A stretch of DNA of 64,000 nt, from NCBI RefSeq assembly GCF_900156645.1, contig NZ_FTOC01000001.1, positions 372,001-436,000 of the forward strand, written 5' to 3'. The notes below the pieces were generated by a model. It did not search any database. It worked only from the letters and a program-made list of their open reading frames with translations, and was not told the DNA's origin. How positions within the stretch are numbered: position 1 is the stretch's first letter; every line of letters starts with the position of its first letter. This stretch comes from Salimicrobium flavidum. GTDB lineage: Bacteria > Bacillota > Bacilli > Bacillales > Halobacillaceae. Positions 9,603 through 18,684 of the stretch are shown in pieces. Position numbers and translations under genes: made by a program.

Positions 9603-9965
9603 TTAACTCAATGCTTTTTGTATGGCTTCGATTACACGATCAGCCTGAAATGGTTTTACGATGAAATCTTTGGCCCCTGCCTGTATCGCGTCTACCACCA
9701 TCGCCTGTTGCCCCATAGCAGAACACATGATTATATTAGCTTCCGGGTCTTTCCCCTTAATTTCTTTCAGAGCCTGGATCCCGTCTTTTTCCGGCATCGT
9801 AATGTCAAGCGTTACAAGGTCCGGTTTCTGTTCCTGATACATATCGACGGCCTGTTGCCCGTTTTCTGCTTCACCTGCTATTTCATATCCATTTTTCGTA
9901 AGTATGTCCTTTACCATCATTCTCATAAATGCTGCATCATCAACGATCAGTATACGTTCTGCCAT
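9603..9965 (-). CDS. cheY: Chemotaxis response regulator CheY
   Basis: A single-domain receiver of 120 aa. It has the acidic pocket Asp9/Asp10, phosphoacceptor Asp54 in TLDITMP, a conserved Ser in IIMCSAMGQ and Lys in FIVKPFQ. Phospho-CheY binds the FliM/FliY switch. No output domain is present. It sits directly after fliY, whose product dephosphorylates CheY-P. Confidence 0.97.
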   Translation of the reverse strand: MAERILIVDDAAFMRMMVKDILTKNGYEIAGEAENGQQAVDMYQEQKPDLVTLDITMPEKDGIQALKEIKGKDPEANIIMCSAMGQQAMVVDAIQAGAKDFIVKPFQADRVIEAIQKALS

Positions 9966-9985
9966 TTGATTGCCACTCCTTCAAT

Positions 9986-11191
9986 TTATCTTAATTTTTT
10001 CAATCGATCCTGCTGGCTAAGAATATCCGTCACCCGAACCCCGAAATTTTCGTCGATAACGACCACTTCCCCTGTGGCCATGAGTTTTTCATTCACGTAA
10101 ATATCCACCGGCTCCCCGGCGAGTTTATCCAGTTCCACGATTGAACCGGAACTGAGATCGAGGATATCCCTGATTGTACGCTTCGTCCGTCCCAGCTCAA
10201 CTGTGACGTTCAACGGAATATCCATAAGCATGTCCAGATTGTTCCGTTCTCCCTGAGACATATTCACCGGCTGGAAACTCTCAAATTCAGCTGCTTCCAC
10301 TGTACTTTCTTCTTGAGCTCCGTGCCCGATCATTTGCGGCTTTTTATTTTCAGTCTCAACGGAGGACTTCGTTCCGGAAGGTTTCTGCTTTTCTTGTTCT
10401 TCATCCCTCTTCCGCTCGCCGGAAGTAGTTGGTTCTTCTGTTTTTTCTTTTTCACCGGTGAGGGAGTCAGATTGCTCTCCATATGCTGATGGGCTTTCCG
10501 GATTCATCAGCTGGTCAACCAGCTCCTTGGAAAAACCGACGGGAAGAAGTTGCATGATATCAGAATCAATCAGTTCCCCTACTTTTAACCGAAAAGATAT
10601 TTGAGCAAGTCTGTCATCCTCTGGGAGGTGATCCACTCCTTTTTCCTTCGGCAAGTCCAGCATAGTAATTTCTGGAGGTGAGATGTCCACCCGTTTATTG
10701 AAGATAGATGACATACTTGTTGCCGCAGAACCCATCATCTGATTCATAGCTTCCTGCACGGCGCTCAAATGAATTTCATTCAGTTCTTCCTCTGCAGACG
10801 TCCCGTCCCCTCCAAGCATCAGATCAGCGATGATAGCTGCGTCCTTCGTCTGAAGGACTAGCAGGTTTTCTCCGGAAAGACCTTCGGTATAGGCCACCTG
10901 GACGGCGACATAAGGATGGGGGAATTTTTCTTCCAGTTCGTTCCGTAGTACTGTTGAAATTTGCGGAGTAGTAATTTCCACCTTCTGATTCAGAAGAGAC
11001 GAAAGGGCTGTGGCTGAATTACCGAATGAAATATTTCCTATTTCACCCAGCGCATCCTTCTCTATCTCCGAAAAAATACCCTCTTCCGTTTCTTTGTTTG
11101 CATCTTCAAGAAAATCATCGTCCTCCAGGTCATCATCACTGGCATTCAATAGTGCATCAATCTCATCTTGTGATAACATATCATCATTCAT
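9986..11191 (-). CDS. fliY: Flagellar switch protein FliY with CheY-P phosphatase domain
   Basis: FliY is the Gram-positive C-ring subunit that combines a CheC-like phosphatase with a FliN-type SpoA domain. Residues 1-16 carry an EIDALLN motif like the CheY-P-binding peptide of FliM. The phosphatase has two active helices with the E-x-x-N signature, Glu50...Asn53 (EIGNISFGNS) and Glu147...Asn150 (EAMNQMMG). A charged, low-complexity linker at about 240-295 separates this from the C-terminal SpoA domain. Length is 401 aa, slightly longer than in B. subtilis because of the linker. It overlaps the fliM stop by 8 bp. Confidence 0.96.
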   Translation of the reverse strand: MNDDMLSQDEIDALLNASDDDLEDDDFLEDANKETEEGIFSEIEKDALGEIGNISFGNSATALSSLLNQKVEITTPQISTVLRNELEEKFPHPYVAVQVAYTEGLSGENLLVLQTKDAAIIADLMLGGDGTSAEEELNEIHLSAVQEAMNQMMGSAATSMSSIFNKRVDISPPEITMLDLPKEKGVDHLPEDDRLAQISFRLKVGELIDSDIMQLLPVGFSKELVDQLMNPESPSAYGEQSDSLTGEKEKTEEPTTSGERKRDEEQEKQKPSGTKSSVETENKKPQMIGHGAQEESTVEAAEFESFQPVNMSQGERNNLDMLMDIPLNVTVELGRTKRTIRDILDLSSGSIVELDKLAGEPVDIYVNEKLMATGEVVVIDENFGVRVTDILSQQDRLKKLR

Positions 11192-12185
11192 TTCCTTCGT
11201 CCTCCCCTCGGACCGTCTCTAGAACTTGTACAGCCACTTTGTTCTTCATTTTTCCTGGCTGGATGAAGAATTTATCTTCGTTATCAACTCTCAATTTCAT
11301 AGGTTCATCTGCAGACTGATTCAACTGTATGACGTCATCGGTCGCCAGGTGAAGAAACTCTTCGATACTCATGTCAGATTCGCCCAGAATCGCCCTGACA
11401 TCGACTTTCGTCTTTTCTACAGTCTTCGTAAGTGCTGCATACTCTTCAGGGTCCCGTTCTTTCGATTGTTGTTGCTGCATCCAATAATGTACGGAGAGAT
11501 TAGGAATAATCGGTTCGAGTACGACATGAGGAATGCATATATTCAACATTCCGCTCGTCTCTCCGATTGTTGTATTAAGTGAGACAACAATCACCGTCTC
11601 ATTAGGGGAGACCATCTGAAGAAATTGCGGATTGACTTCGAATTCTTCAAGCATAGGATCGATTTCCACGACAGAACCCCATGCTTCCTGATAATTCTCC
11701 AGAGCTTTTTCAAAAAGTCTCGACATCAGTGTCGTTTCGATCTCCGTAAGGTTCTCAACCTTATTGACACTTTCCCCATGCCCCCCTAAAACACGATCCA
11801 GCATCGCGTAGGCTATGTTCGGGTTGGCTTCGAGAAGAATGCGGGATTCCAGCGGCTGCACACTGAAGATATTCAATATAGTCATAGAAGGAATGGAACG
11901 GATGAACTCTTCATATGGTAGCTGATCGACGGAAGCTACGTTGATGCTTACATACGTTCTTAACTGAGCAGAGAAATACGTCGTCAATAGTCTTGCGAAA
12001 TTTTCATGGATCCGTGATAACGAACGTATTTGATCCTTGGAAAATCGTAGTGCACGTTTGAAGTCGTAGACCCGGACTTTTTTCTCTTCCTTTTCTGCCT
12101 TCAGTTCTTCTGCGTCCATTTCACCTGTTGAGATCGCCGATAGCAATGAATCTATTTCACTTTGGGATAGTACGTCTTCCGCCAA
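11184..12185 (-). CDS. fliM: Flagellar motor switch protein FliM
   Basis: FliM is the middle C-ring component that receives CheY-P. The N-terminal LSQSEIDSLLSAI motif binds CheY-P. The middle CheC-like domain and a C-terminal SpoA domain (LRVDNEDKFFIQPG) complete the 333-aa protein. The start codon is TTG, four bases after a strong GGAGGTGG, and no ATG is better placed. It precedes fliY. Confidence 0.95.
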   Translation of the reverse strand: MAEDVLSQSEIDSLLSAISTGEMDAEELKAEKEEKKVRVYDFKRALRFSKDQIRSLSRIHENFARLLTTYFSAQLRTYVSINVASVDQLPYEEFIRSIPSMTILNIFSVQPLESRILLEANPNIAYAMLDRVLGGHGESVNKVENLTEIETTLMSRLFEKALENYQEAWGSVVEIDPMLEEFEVNPQFLQMVSPNETVIVVSLNTTIGETSGMLNICIPHVVLEPIIPNLSVHYWMQQQQSKERDPEEYAALTKTVEKTKVDVRAILGESDMSIEEFLHLATDDVIQLNQSADEPMKLRVDNEDKFFIQPGKMKNKVAVQVLETVRGEDEGNE

Positions 12186-12218
12186 TGTTCCACCTCCTCC
12201 AAGCGTTCGTTTTTTCCA

Positions 12219-12635
12219 TTACTGCAACACTTTACTGATCGTATATACATCCGTGATTGTTCCTTCTTCCATAAATTCATTGAGCTTCAGCTTGATAGTC
12301 TCTTCAAGCGTCGAAAGGTCGGATTTGAACTGATCTTCATTCATTTGGGCTAATTGTTTAATGATCACATTCTTCATCTGAAAATCACGCTTCTCCAATT
12401 CTTCCAATCCATCTTTACTGTCAGCGACGACCCGGAAGCTGATTCGGACGAACCCTCCGTTCTCTAAATCCGTGGTCATTTCCTCCGTCTCAAGAGAAGC
12501 TTCTCTTATTTCATCGATACTTCTTTCTCCACTTGCTTCAGATCCATTCAAATTAAGTATGATAATGATTGCAGCTACCCCTAGAATAGTAAGTGTGATC
12601 AGTACTATCAGCATAGTCTTCATTAATTTAGACAT
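12219..12635 (-). CDS. fliL: Flagellar basal-body-associated protein FliL
   Basis: FliL is a single-pass inner-membrane protein that surrounds stators and supports torque. There is one hydrophobic helix at about residues 8-27 and then an extracellular FliL domain ending in IKLKLNEFMEEGTITDVYTISKVLQ. The ATG at 12635 has an AGGTG about 6 nt upstream and gives 138 aa. An in-frame GTG three codons earlier is possible. It overlaps flbD by 8 bp. Confidence 0.92.
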   Translation of the reverse strand: MSKLMKTMLIVLITLTILGVAAIIIILNLNGSEASGERSIDEIREASLETEEMTTDLENGGFVRISFRVVADSKDGLEELEKRDFQMKNVIIKQLAQMNEDQFKSDLSTLEETIKLKLNEFMEEGTITDVYTISKVLQ

Positions 12636-12846
12636 CCTCTTCACCTGCCTTACTGACTACTTGCCATAAACCTATCTCCCTGTAGAACCGTTTGATCTTT
12701 TGAACGACTTCCTTTTTATCTTCCTTCACAACGAATGTCTTCCCTCTTGTAGTCGTGATCGTAGTATCAGGTGTGGATTGTACCTGCTCAATATAGACAG
12801 CATTGAAAGTGAAGTGTTCGCCGTTGAATTTCGTCAATTCCACCAT
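12628..12846 (-). CDS. swrD: Flagellar FlbD family protein (SwrD/YlzI)
   Basis: A 72-aa FlbD-family protein recognised by the opening VELTKFNGEHFTFNAVYIEQVQSTPDTTI and VVKEDKKEVVQKI. In B. subtilis the homologue SwrD raises motor power by promoting stator function. It lies between flgE and fliL as in Bacillus. The ATG has no Shine-Dalgarno sequence in the usual window. The only G-rich run (GGGGGC) is locked in a hairpin just upstream, so translation may depend on coupling or re-initiation. Confidence 0.9.
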   Translation of the reverse strand: MVELTKFNGEHFTFNAVYIEQVQSTPDTTITTTRGKTFVVKEDKKEVVQKIKRFYREIGLWQVVSKAGEEDV

Positions 12847-12856
12847 AGTATGTATA

Positions 12857-12873
12857 GGGGGCTATGCGCCCCC
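12857..12873 (-). other. Mid-operon hairpin between flgE and flbD
   Basis: A perfect 6-bp stem, GGGGGC pairing with GCCCCC around a 5-nt loop, fills the short flgE-flbD gap. There is no U-tract, so it is probably not a terminator. It may stabilise or mark processing of the operon mRNA, or mask the only G-rich run near the flbD start. The structure is seen directly; the function is inference. Confidence 0.5.
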
Positions 12874-12887
12874 TTCCCCCTTTATCA

Positions 12888-13823
12888 TTAACGCTTCAGA
12901 TTGATCAGTTCATTCAGGATTTCATCAGAGGTAGTGATGATTCTCGTATTGGCCTGGAACCCACGCTGAGCCGTGATCATTTCTGTGAATTCATCAGCCA
13001 GGTCCACGTTGGACATCTCAAGCGAACCGGACACGACGGTACCCGTTCCGTTTTGACCGGCTGTGTTCAAAAGATTTCCATTTATAGCAAGTTCCCCATC
13101 AGCGAGGTCAGCGGGGTCCCCGGCATCCGTCCAGCCGGCATTATCCGTATTCTGGAATTCATTTCCGCCGACTTTCAACAAACCAGCCGGGTTGGAGAAG
13201 TTAGCCAGCATCACTCTACCAGCTACTTCTGTTTCACCTTCACCGTTTACATAGTTTATGGTTCCATCACTCTGCACACTGAAACTTTGGGCTTCGTTTG
13301 GGATGGTAATAGAGCCCGCTACAAGATTTCCAGCATCGTTCTCTGTTCTGCCTACAACATACTTACCGTCTCCATTCACCAGAGCACCGTCACTATCCAA
13401 ATAGAAATTACCTGCTCTGGAGAAGGTCATATTCGCATCATCAGGGATTCCGTTCCCTGGATCTGTCCCACCTTCGCTATCATATAAAGCGAACATGCCG
13501 TCTCCTGCAATCGACAGATCCAATGTACGGTTCGTCGTCTGTCTGTTCCCTTGAGTGTGCAGATCATCCACAGAGCCCACCTGAGAGCCCAGGCCTACCT
13601 GCGTGGCGTTAATCCCTCCAAGTGAACGATCGCCTTCTTCTCCACCTTGAGCCACGAGTGGACCCTGAGCACCCGACATCGTCTGACTCATCATATCCTG
13701 GAACGTCGTTCTCCCTTTTTTGAATCCGTATGTGTTCACGTTCGCGATATTGTTACCGATTGTGTCGAGTTTCGTTTGAAACCCTTTCATTCCTGATACA
13801 CCTGCATACATAGATCTAAGCAT
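12888..13823 (-). CDS. flgE: Flagellar hook protein FlgE (FlgG-type naming in some genomes)
   Basis: A 311-aa hook/rod-family protein. The N-terminal rod signature is MLRSMYAGVSGMKGFQTKLDTIGNNIANVNTYGFKK and the C-terminal coiled segment is SNVDLADEFTEMITAQRGFQANTRIITTSDEILNELINLKR, both nearly identical to the Bacillus hook protein. The variable middle forms the exposed domain and is Asp/Gly-rich and larger than in B. subtilis (264 aa). The position after flgD, the hook cap gene, supports hook rather than distal rod. Confidence 0.93.
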   Translation of the reverse strand: MLRSMYAGVSGMKGFQTKLDTIGNNIANVNTYGFKKGRTTFQDMMSQTMSGAQGPLVAQGGEEGDRSLGGINATQVGLGSQVGSVDDLHTQGNRQTTNRTLDLSIAGDGMFALYDSEGGTDPGNGIPDDANMTFSRAGNFYLDSDGALVNGDGKYVVGRTENDAGNLVAGSITIPNEAQSFSVQSDGTINYVNGEGETEVAGRVMLANFSNPAGLLKVGGNEFQNTDNAGWTDAGDPADLADGELAINGNLLNTAGQNGTGTVVSGSLEMSNVDLADEFTEMITAQRGFQANTRIITTSDEILNELINLKR

Positions 13824-13901
13824 TACTATTCATCCTCTCTTTGATTCGATCGCTTCTATCGGTCCACGATCGCAAGGCTTCCTTTTTCAGGTCCGGCCCT
13901 A

Positions 13902-14267
13902 TTACATGATTATTGTTCCGTCGATGTTAGTGAATAAACGACTTTCTGCTGACTTCTTATCCATAGCTGTAACTACTGTATTGTTCTTTGTGTTGACAAT
14001 AAGTGCCGCTTCTTCAGTTAATACCAGAGAATCCCTCACTCCTTTATCCTTGGCTTCCGTGAGCTTTTCGCTTATTTTCGCCCACTGCTCCGAAGGAATA
14101 GAAATGTTTCTCTCATCCAGTCTTTCTTTGGCATGCTTCGTCAAAGTCAGCTGCTGATTCAGCACTTCCTGGAAGGAAGTAGTGCTCTTATTAGCAGAAG
14201 CAGGTTTCTGATTGGGATTCAGCGGTAAGGGCTGATACGTCTGATGAATTTTAGGTTGCATTGTCAT
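13902..14267 (-). CDS. Flagellar operon protein of the TIGR02530 type
   Basis: A 121-aa protein between flgD and flgE. It contains the phrase TSFQEVLNQQLTLTKHAKERLDERNI, typical of the small 'flagellar operon protein' family found at this place in many Bacillaceae and Clostridia. Its function is not established; a role in hook assembly is inferred from position only. It has no signal or membrane segment. The first ATG overlaps the flgD stop by 17 bp, and a second ATG two codons later is equally plausible. Confidence 0.85.
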   Translation of the reverse strand: MTMQPKIHQTYQPLPLNPNQKPASANKSTTSFQEVLNQQLTLTKHAKERLDERNISIPSEQWAKISEKLTEAKDKGVRDSLVLTEEAALIVNTKNNTVVTAMDKKSAESRLFTNIDGTIIM

Positions 14268-14712
14268 CTCCGCTTCCCGGGTTACTTACCTCCTGAACCA
14301 GATTGACCGGAACCATGGAACCATCATCCAGCTTCAGTGATATTTCTCCGTCTTTCTGACTTACTGCATCCACAATACCTGTATTCATTCCTTCCGTTTC
14401 CCCTGTATTTTCATTTTTGACCGGATACGTCACTTCTTTTGCTATCATGTTGCTGTAATCAGCTACAGAACTCTGTCTGTTTTCAAAAAAGTCCTGGAAA
14501 GAATTACTCATGTTCGTCATCTGTTCCAGTTGGGTGAACTGTGCCATCTGCGCCACGAAATCTTTATCTTTCATCGGATCCTGTGGGCTTTGGTTCTGGA
14601 GTTGAGTCATCAATATTTTCAAAAAATCATCTTTTCCGAGAGAATCACTGCTGGTCGATCTTTCCTGTTTCCGGTGATTTTCAAGGTAATAAGTCGAATC
14701 GATATTATTCAT
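14251..14712 (-). CDS. flgD: Flagellar hook-capping protein FlgD
   Basis: FlgD caps the growing hook. This 153-aa version has the conserved N-terminal region LGKDDFLKILMTQLQNQSPQDPMKDKDFVAQMAQFTQLEQM. After that comes a short Tudor-like remainder, as in B. subtilis, without the long C-terminal domain of the enteric protein. It lies 10 bp after fliK, its usual partner. Confidence 0.94.
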   Translation of the reverse strand: MNNIDSTYYLENHRKQERSTSSDSLGKDDFLKILMTQLQNQSPQDPMKDKDFVAQMAQFTQLEQMTNMSNSFQDFFENRQSSVADYSNMIAKEVTYPVKNENTGETEGMNTGIVDAVSQKDGEISLKLDDGSMVPVNLVQEVSNPGSGDDNAT

Positions 14713-14722
14713 TCTTTACCTC

Positions 14723-16237
14723 CTAGACTTTCTCATTTAATATATCGGAGAAAGAAAGAGTGTCACTACCATTTTCTTCATCCTCACCATCCTCCTCCAA
14801 GTTCTGTTCAGAGGACGTGTCTTCCTTTTCACCAGATGTTTCCGCTTCTTCTTCACTTAGGAATTGCTGAGATAAACTTTGATCCGTTTTCTCCACTACT
14901 ACCTGTTGAGGAGAAAACATATGACGAAGCTGCTGCATATTGCCTTCTAGCATCTCCTTGGCAGCCTGTGAGGTCACCATGATTTTTACCGCCATCTCTC
15001 CACTTAGTTGAGTGAATTTAATCGTCATCTCTCCGAGTGAAGCAGGTTTCAATTTTATCTGCATTTCCTGATTACCCGCCTTGTCCGTAAACATACGACT
15101 CGACTGGATCATACCCTGCATCTGCTGGAAAACCTGTTTCTGAGCTGGTGTTGATGATTGCTGGTCTACTTTAATGACTAACTGTTCCACCCTTGTCATA
15201 GGAGTCTGATAAGCTAGCGTAGTCTTTTGTTCGCTGCCGACCTGTTTACCATTCACCTCTTCTGAAGTTAAATTCGAGGTCGCCTGAGCCATCCATTTCG
15301 AAATATCTTTCACAGAGATCTGCTGCTGATTATAGGCGGAAGGCATTTGTTGTTTCCTGTTGACGTTACTGATCAACTGTTGAAATAATGCCTTTTCCTC
15401 TTTTGTGCCGCTGAAATTCTCTAAGCTGGTCGCCGTACTTTTGCCGTCGGAGGTTTTAGCATAACTCATGAGTATCTCTTTGACTTGTTTAAGTTGGTCA
15501 TTTGTCAATTGCTTACCTTCCCCGGCTGAACGAAGGATCTGTTGAAAATTCTGAAACAGGTTTTCAAGCTTACCTTGAGTTGATCCTGTTCTATTTTCTG
15601 GAGAAACAAACGCTTTTTGACTATCGACCGGAAAAGAAGCCCCTGTCAAAATTTGATTCAGAAAGTTATCTTGCTTATCTCCTGAAGATTTTATCAAATC
15701 ATTCATTTTACTTATAAGATCCTTCCACTCGCCGGATACCGTATTCTCACTTTCCTTGATGATCGTTTCCAACTTATCCAATAAGGAGGCTAAATGATCG
15801 GTTCCATTTGCATCAGTCACCTTATTGTTATCCGAAAATAATTTCCCGAGAACAGACAACTCTTCACTCGATGCCTTATTCAATAAATTTGCGAGTACTT
15901 CATCTTCAGTCATATCATTTCCGGGTCCATGTGTAGACATTTCATTTTTGAAAGAAAGCGCATCCTTCAACACTTGCTTGATGTTTGCGTCAATCTCTTC
16001 CAATAACTGTTTCAACTTTGAAACCAGTTCTTTTTCACCTGTAGAATTGAGGCGATTCAGCCCTTCTTCACCTTTCAAAAGTGATTTGACATCATCACCA
16101 CTGCCTCCTGTCATCATTTCACTGATGACTGTAGAGAAGCCCTTATCCTTGTTGCTCATTTTCCCACTATCAGAGGTAAGAGTTTTACCACCATTCACCT
16201 GTCCCGATAACAATCCCATCATCTGCAATAATTTCAC
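14723..16237 (-). CDS. fliK: Flagellar hook-length control protein FliK
   Basis: FliK is a secreted molecular ruler that triggers FlhB switching. The 504-aa protein is hydrophilic and Ser/Gln/Lys-rich over the first ~350 residues. The C-terminal Flg_hook domain at about 370-450 contains EMQIKLKPASLGEMTIKFTQLSGEMAVKIMV, followed by an acidic tail. The listed start is GTG directly on the GAAGGGGG SD. A TTG three codons later has better spacing, so the first few residues are uncertain. Confidence 0.93.
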   Translation of the reverse strand: MKLLQMMGLLSGQVNGGKTLTSDSGKMSNKDKGFSTVISEMMTGGSGDDVKSLLKGEEGLNRLNSTGEKELVSKLKQLLEEIDANIKQVLKDALSFKNEMSTHGPGNDMTEDEVLANLLNKASSEELSVLGKLFSDNNKVTDANGTDHLASLLDKLETIIKESENTVSGEWKDLISKMNDLIKSSGDKQDNFLNQILTGASFPVDSQKAFVSPENRTGSTQGKLENLFQNFQQILRSAGEGKQLTNDQLKQVKEILMSYAKTSDGKSTATSLENFSGTKEEKALFQQLISNVNRKQQMPSAYNQQQISVKDISKWMAQATSNLTSEEVNGKQVGSEQKTTLAYQTPMTRVEQLVIKVDQQSSTPAQKQVFQQMQGMIQSSRMFTDKAGNQEMQIKLKPASLGEMTIKFTQLSGEMAVKIMVTSQAAKEMLEGNMQQLRHMFSPQQVVVEKTDQSLSQQFLSEEEAETSGEKEDTSSEQNLEEDGEDEENGSDTLSFSDILNEKV

Positions 16238-16249
16238 CCCCCTTCAAAT

Positions 16250-16837
16250 CTATTCTTCTGAAGCCAGAAGTTCGGCGATGGCGGCACCTGTTTCAGGTTC
16301 CATCTCCGCAAGTATTTCTCCTCTCGCTTCACTTTCGACTTCTCTCAGAACCTGAACAATAGTTCCTGTATCCATATTCTCTGAAATAGCTGCAGCCCTT
16401 TCAGCATCCATTTCCTCGAAGGAAGACGCAAGTTCCGCCACGCTGTCCGGCGCCTCCTGGTCTTCAGTGTTTTCCTCTTCTTCAGCAGCGATACTGCTTT
16501 CAAGTGTGGCTATCTCCTGCTCTAATTCTTCTATTTCACCATCACGCGAGGCGACTGTACCTTCAAGGTCTGCAATCTGTGCTTCGTAGTCTGCAACTGT
16601 GGCCTCAAGCTGAGCGACTTCCTGCTCGTTTCCCTTCTCCTCTTCCGTTGTCACTACCTCGGAGACCCCGGGAATTTTCTGACCTACTTTCGCAGCTTCA
16701 TCGAACACATTTTTCCCCATGATCGTAAAAACTACGATAGTCAAAGTTAACGCAAAAACGAGGGGAACGATTATTACGAAGAAAAACCACTGAAGCTTCC
16801 CCGAGCTTTTTCCTTCTTTGTTTTTATTCTTTGCCAT
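16250..16837 (-). CDS. ylxF: YlxF, MotE/MgtE-N-like flagellar chaperone
   Basis: A 195-aa membrane-anchored coiled-coil protein in the fliJ-fliK interval. There is one helix at about residues 16-40. A long heptad-like acidic coiled coil spans about 65-120 (LEATVADYEAQIADLEGTVASRD). An MgtE-N-like C-terminal domain ends in AISENMDTGTIVQVLREVESEARGEILAEMEPETGAAIAELL. Related MotE proteins chaperone the stator MotC. The precise role in Bacillus is unclear. Confidence 0.88.
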   Translation of the reverse strand: MAKNKNKEGKSSGKLQWFFFVIIVPLVFALTLTIVVFTIMGKNVFDEAAKVGQKIPGVSEVVTTEEEKGNEQEVAQLEATVADYEAQIADLEGTVASRDGEIEELEQEIATLESSIAAEEEENTEDQEAPDSVAELASSFEEMDAERAAAISENMDTGTIVQVLREVESEARGEILAEMEPETGAAIAELLASEE

Positions 16838-16841
16838 GTAA

Positions 16842-17288
16842 TCACCTGGTCACTTTGTTCGAAAATTGCTGGATGGAAATAGCATCCATATCCTTGGCTT
16901 CTTCAAATCTCATCCATTCAGAAAGTTCCTGTGTTTTTCGATCAATTATTTTTTCGTACTTCTTCACTTCGATATAAGCCTCGTCCCGCTGTTGTTCCAG
17001 CTTATACATCCGTTGTCGGGCGTCCTGGACTTCGGGCTGGAGCCGTTTCACTTCTTCTTCTACTCGCTGAATCGCTTGTTGATAGTGCTGAACCGCATAT
17101 AAGTTCACCATTCCACCCGAAAGTTCATCTTCCACTGTCGTTTCCATCTGTTCTTTCTCTTTAAGTAAGTTATAAAGAGTAGTCGCTTTAGCTTCGAACG
17201 CTTCTACACCTGATTGGTACTTACTTTGGCGCTCATCTTTCTCTCTCTCCTGGTAATCTCTCATTTTATGAAAAGCATCGATATTCAT
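16842..17288 (-). CDS. fliJ: Flagellar export chaperone/ATPase cofactor FliJ
   Basis: FliJ is an antiparallel coiled coil that sits in the FliI hexamer and links it to FlhA. The protein is almost wholly charged helix with no membrane segment. I chose the ATG at 17288 (MNIDAFHKMRDYQ..., 148 aa). It has GGTGG a few bases upstream and gives the usual Bacillus length. An in-frame start 10 codons upstream lacks an SD. It lies after fliI. Confidence 0.92.
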   Translation of the reverse strand: MNIDAFHKMRDYQEREKDERQSKYQSGVEAFEAKATTLYNLLKEKEQMETTVEDELSGGMVNLYAVQHYQQAIQRVEEEVKRLQPEVQDARQRMYKLEQQRDEAYIEVKKYEKIIDRKTQELSEWMRFEEAKDMDAISIQQFSNKVTR

Positions 17289-17366
17289 CTTCCACCACCC
17301 CTGTTCAGAAAACTTCACACGTGCTTTGCAATGTATTCAGCCGAAGCTTATCCGCAAGCTCTCCCC

Positions 17367-18683
17367 TTATTTGTCTGCTAAAAATAATTCCTCAAGCTCT
17401 GCGACCGTCGTTTCAAACGGAGCCTTTTCATTCATATCCTGCGAGAGGAATGAGATTAGTTCAGGTTCCTTTTTAATGGCCTCATCGATTTTCTTACTGC
17501 TTCCTTTTTTGTAAGCACCGATTTGAATCAATTCTTTGTTCTCTTCATATGTTGATAATAATGAACGTAATCGGCTCGCTTTCTCGATATGAGTGCGGGA
17601 TACGATCTGATTCATCACTCGACTTACAGAACCCAGGATATCTATGGCCGGATACCTGCCCTGCTCGGCTATTTTTCTATTTAATACAAAGTGCCCATCG
17701 AGAATTCCGCGAACGGTGTCGGAAATCGGTTCATTCAGGTCATCTCCATCTACGAGTACAGTGTAGAATGCAGTGATTGTCCCTCTTTCACTCGTCCCCG
17801 TTCTTTCCAATAATTTAGGGAGCATAGCGAATACTGAAGGGGTATATCCTTTAGTAGTCGGTGGCTCACCTGTCGCAAGGCCTATTTCACGTTGTGCCAT
17901 AGCCACCCTTGTCACAGAATCCATCATCAAGTTCACATCGTATCCAAGTTCTCTGAAATACTCGCTGATAGCAGTCGCTGTATAAGCCCCCTTCTGTCTG
18001 AGAAGAGCCGGCTGATCGGAAGTAGCTACTACAACGATGGAACGCTCCAGCCCTTCCTGACCAAGGTCATTCTCCAGGAATTCGCGGACCTCTCTTCCTC
18101 TCTCTCCGATCAGAGCGATTACGTTGATATCCGCTGAACTGTTACGGGCTATCATACCGAGCAGAGTACTTTTACCAACCCCGCTTCCAGCAAATATCCC
18201 AACCCTCTGCCCTTTTCCGACAGTCAACAGAGAATCGATGGCCCGGACTCCGAGTTCAATCGGCTCTTGGATTCTGGGACGGGAAAGCGGGTTAGGAGGA
18301 GATTGTTCTGTCGCGAAGCTTTGGAGTCCAATTGGATGGTCCCCTCCATCCATCGGTTCACCAGTAGCGTTAAGTACAGACCCGACCAGGCCTTTGCCGA
18401 CTTTAATCGAGAGGGGTGACCCGGTTGCTTCTACGAGACTTCCCGGTTTAATGTTCATTAGTTCCTGGTAAGGCATGAGAAGTATGTTCTCCCCCTGAAA
18501 CCCCACTACTTCAGCTGTAATCCTTCTGTTATCAGATTTGGAAGGATGTATGTAACATACATCGCCCACAGAAGCATCAGGACCCTTCGACTCAACCATA
18601 AGTCCAACCACCCGGTGGATACGTCCATAATGCTTATACCGTTGAACCTCTTCGATTTTTTTAAGTGTCGCTGATACGTCCAT
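17367..18683 (-). CDS. fliI: Flagellar export ATPase FliI
   Basis: FliI is an F1-beta-like ATPase that energises flagellar protein export. It has Walker A GIFAGSGVGKST, Walker B-type VNLMMDSVTRVAMAQREIGLA and the phrase PPTTKGYTPSVFAMLPKLLERTG. The ATG at 18683 follows GAAGGTGG by 5 nt and gives 438 aa, equal to B. subtilis FliI. An in-frame ATG 13 codons upstream would overlap fliH by 38 bp and lacks support. It lies between fliH and fliJ. Confidence 0.97.
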   Translation of the reverse strand: MDVSATLKKIEEVQRYKHYGRIHRVVGLMVESKGPDASVGDVCYIHPSKSDNRRITAEVVGFQGENILLMPYQELMNIKPGSLVEATGSPLSIKVGKGLVGSVLNATGEPMDGGDHPIGLQSFATEQSPPNPLSRPRIQEPIELGVRAIDSLLTVGKGQRVGIFAGSGVGKSTLLGMIARNSSADINVIALIGERGREVREFLENDLGQEGLERSIVVVATSDQPALLRQKGAYTATAISEYFRELGYDVNLMMDSVTRVAMAQREIGLATGEPPTTKGYTPSVFAMLPKLLERTGTSERGTITAFYTVLVDGDDLNEPISDTVRGILDGHFVLNRKIAEQGRYPAIDILGSVSRVMNQIVSRTHIEKASRLRSLLSTYEENKELIQIGAYKKGSSKKIDEAIKKEPELISFLSQDMNEKAPFETTVAELEELFLADK

Positions 18684-18684
18684 T

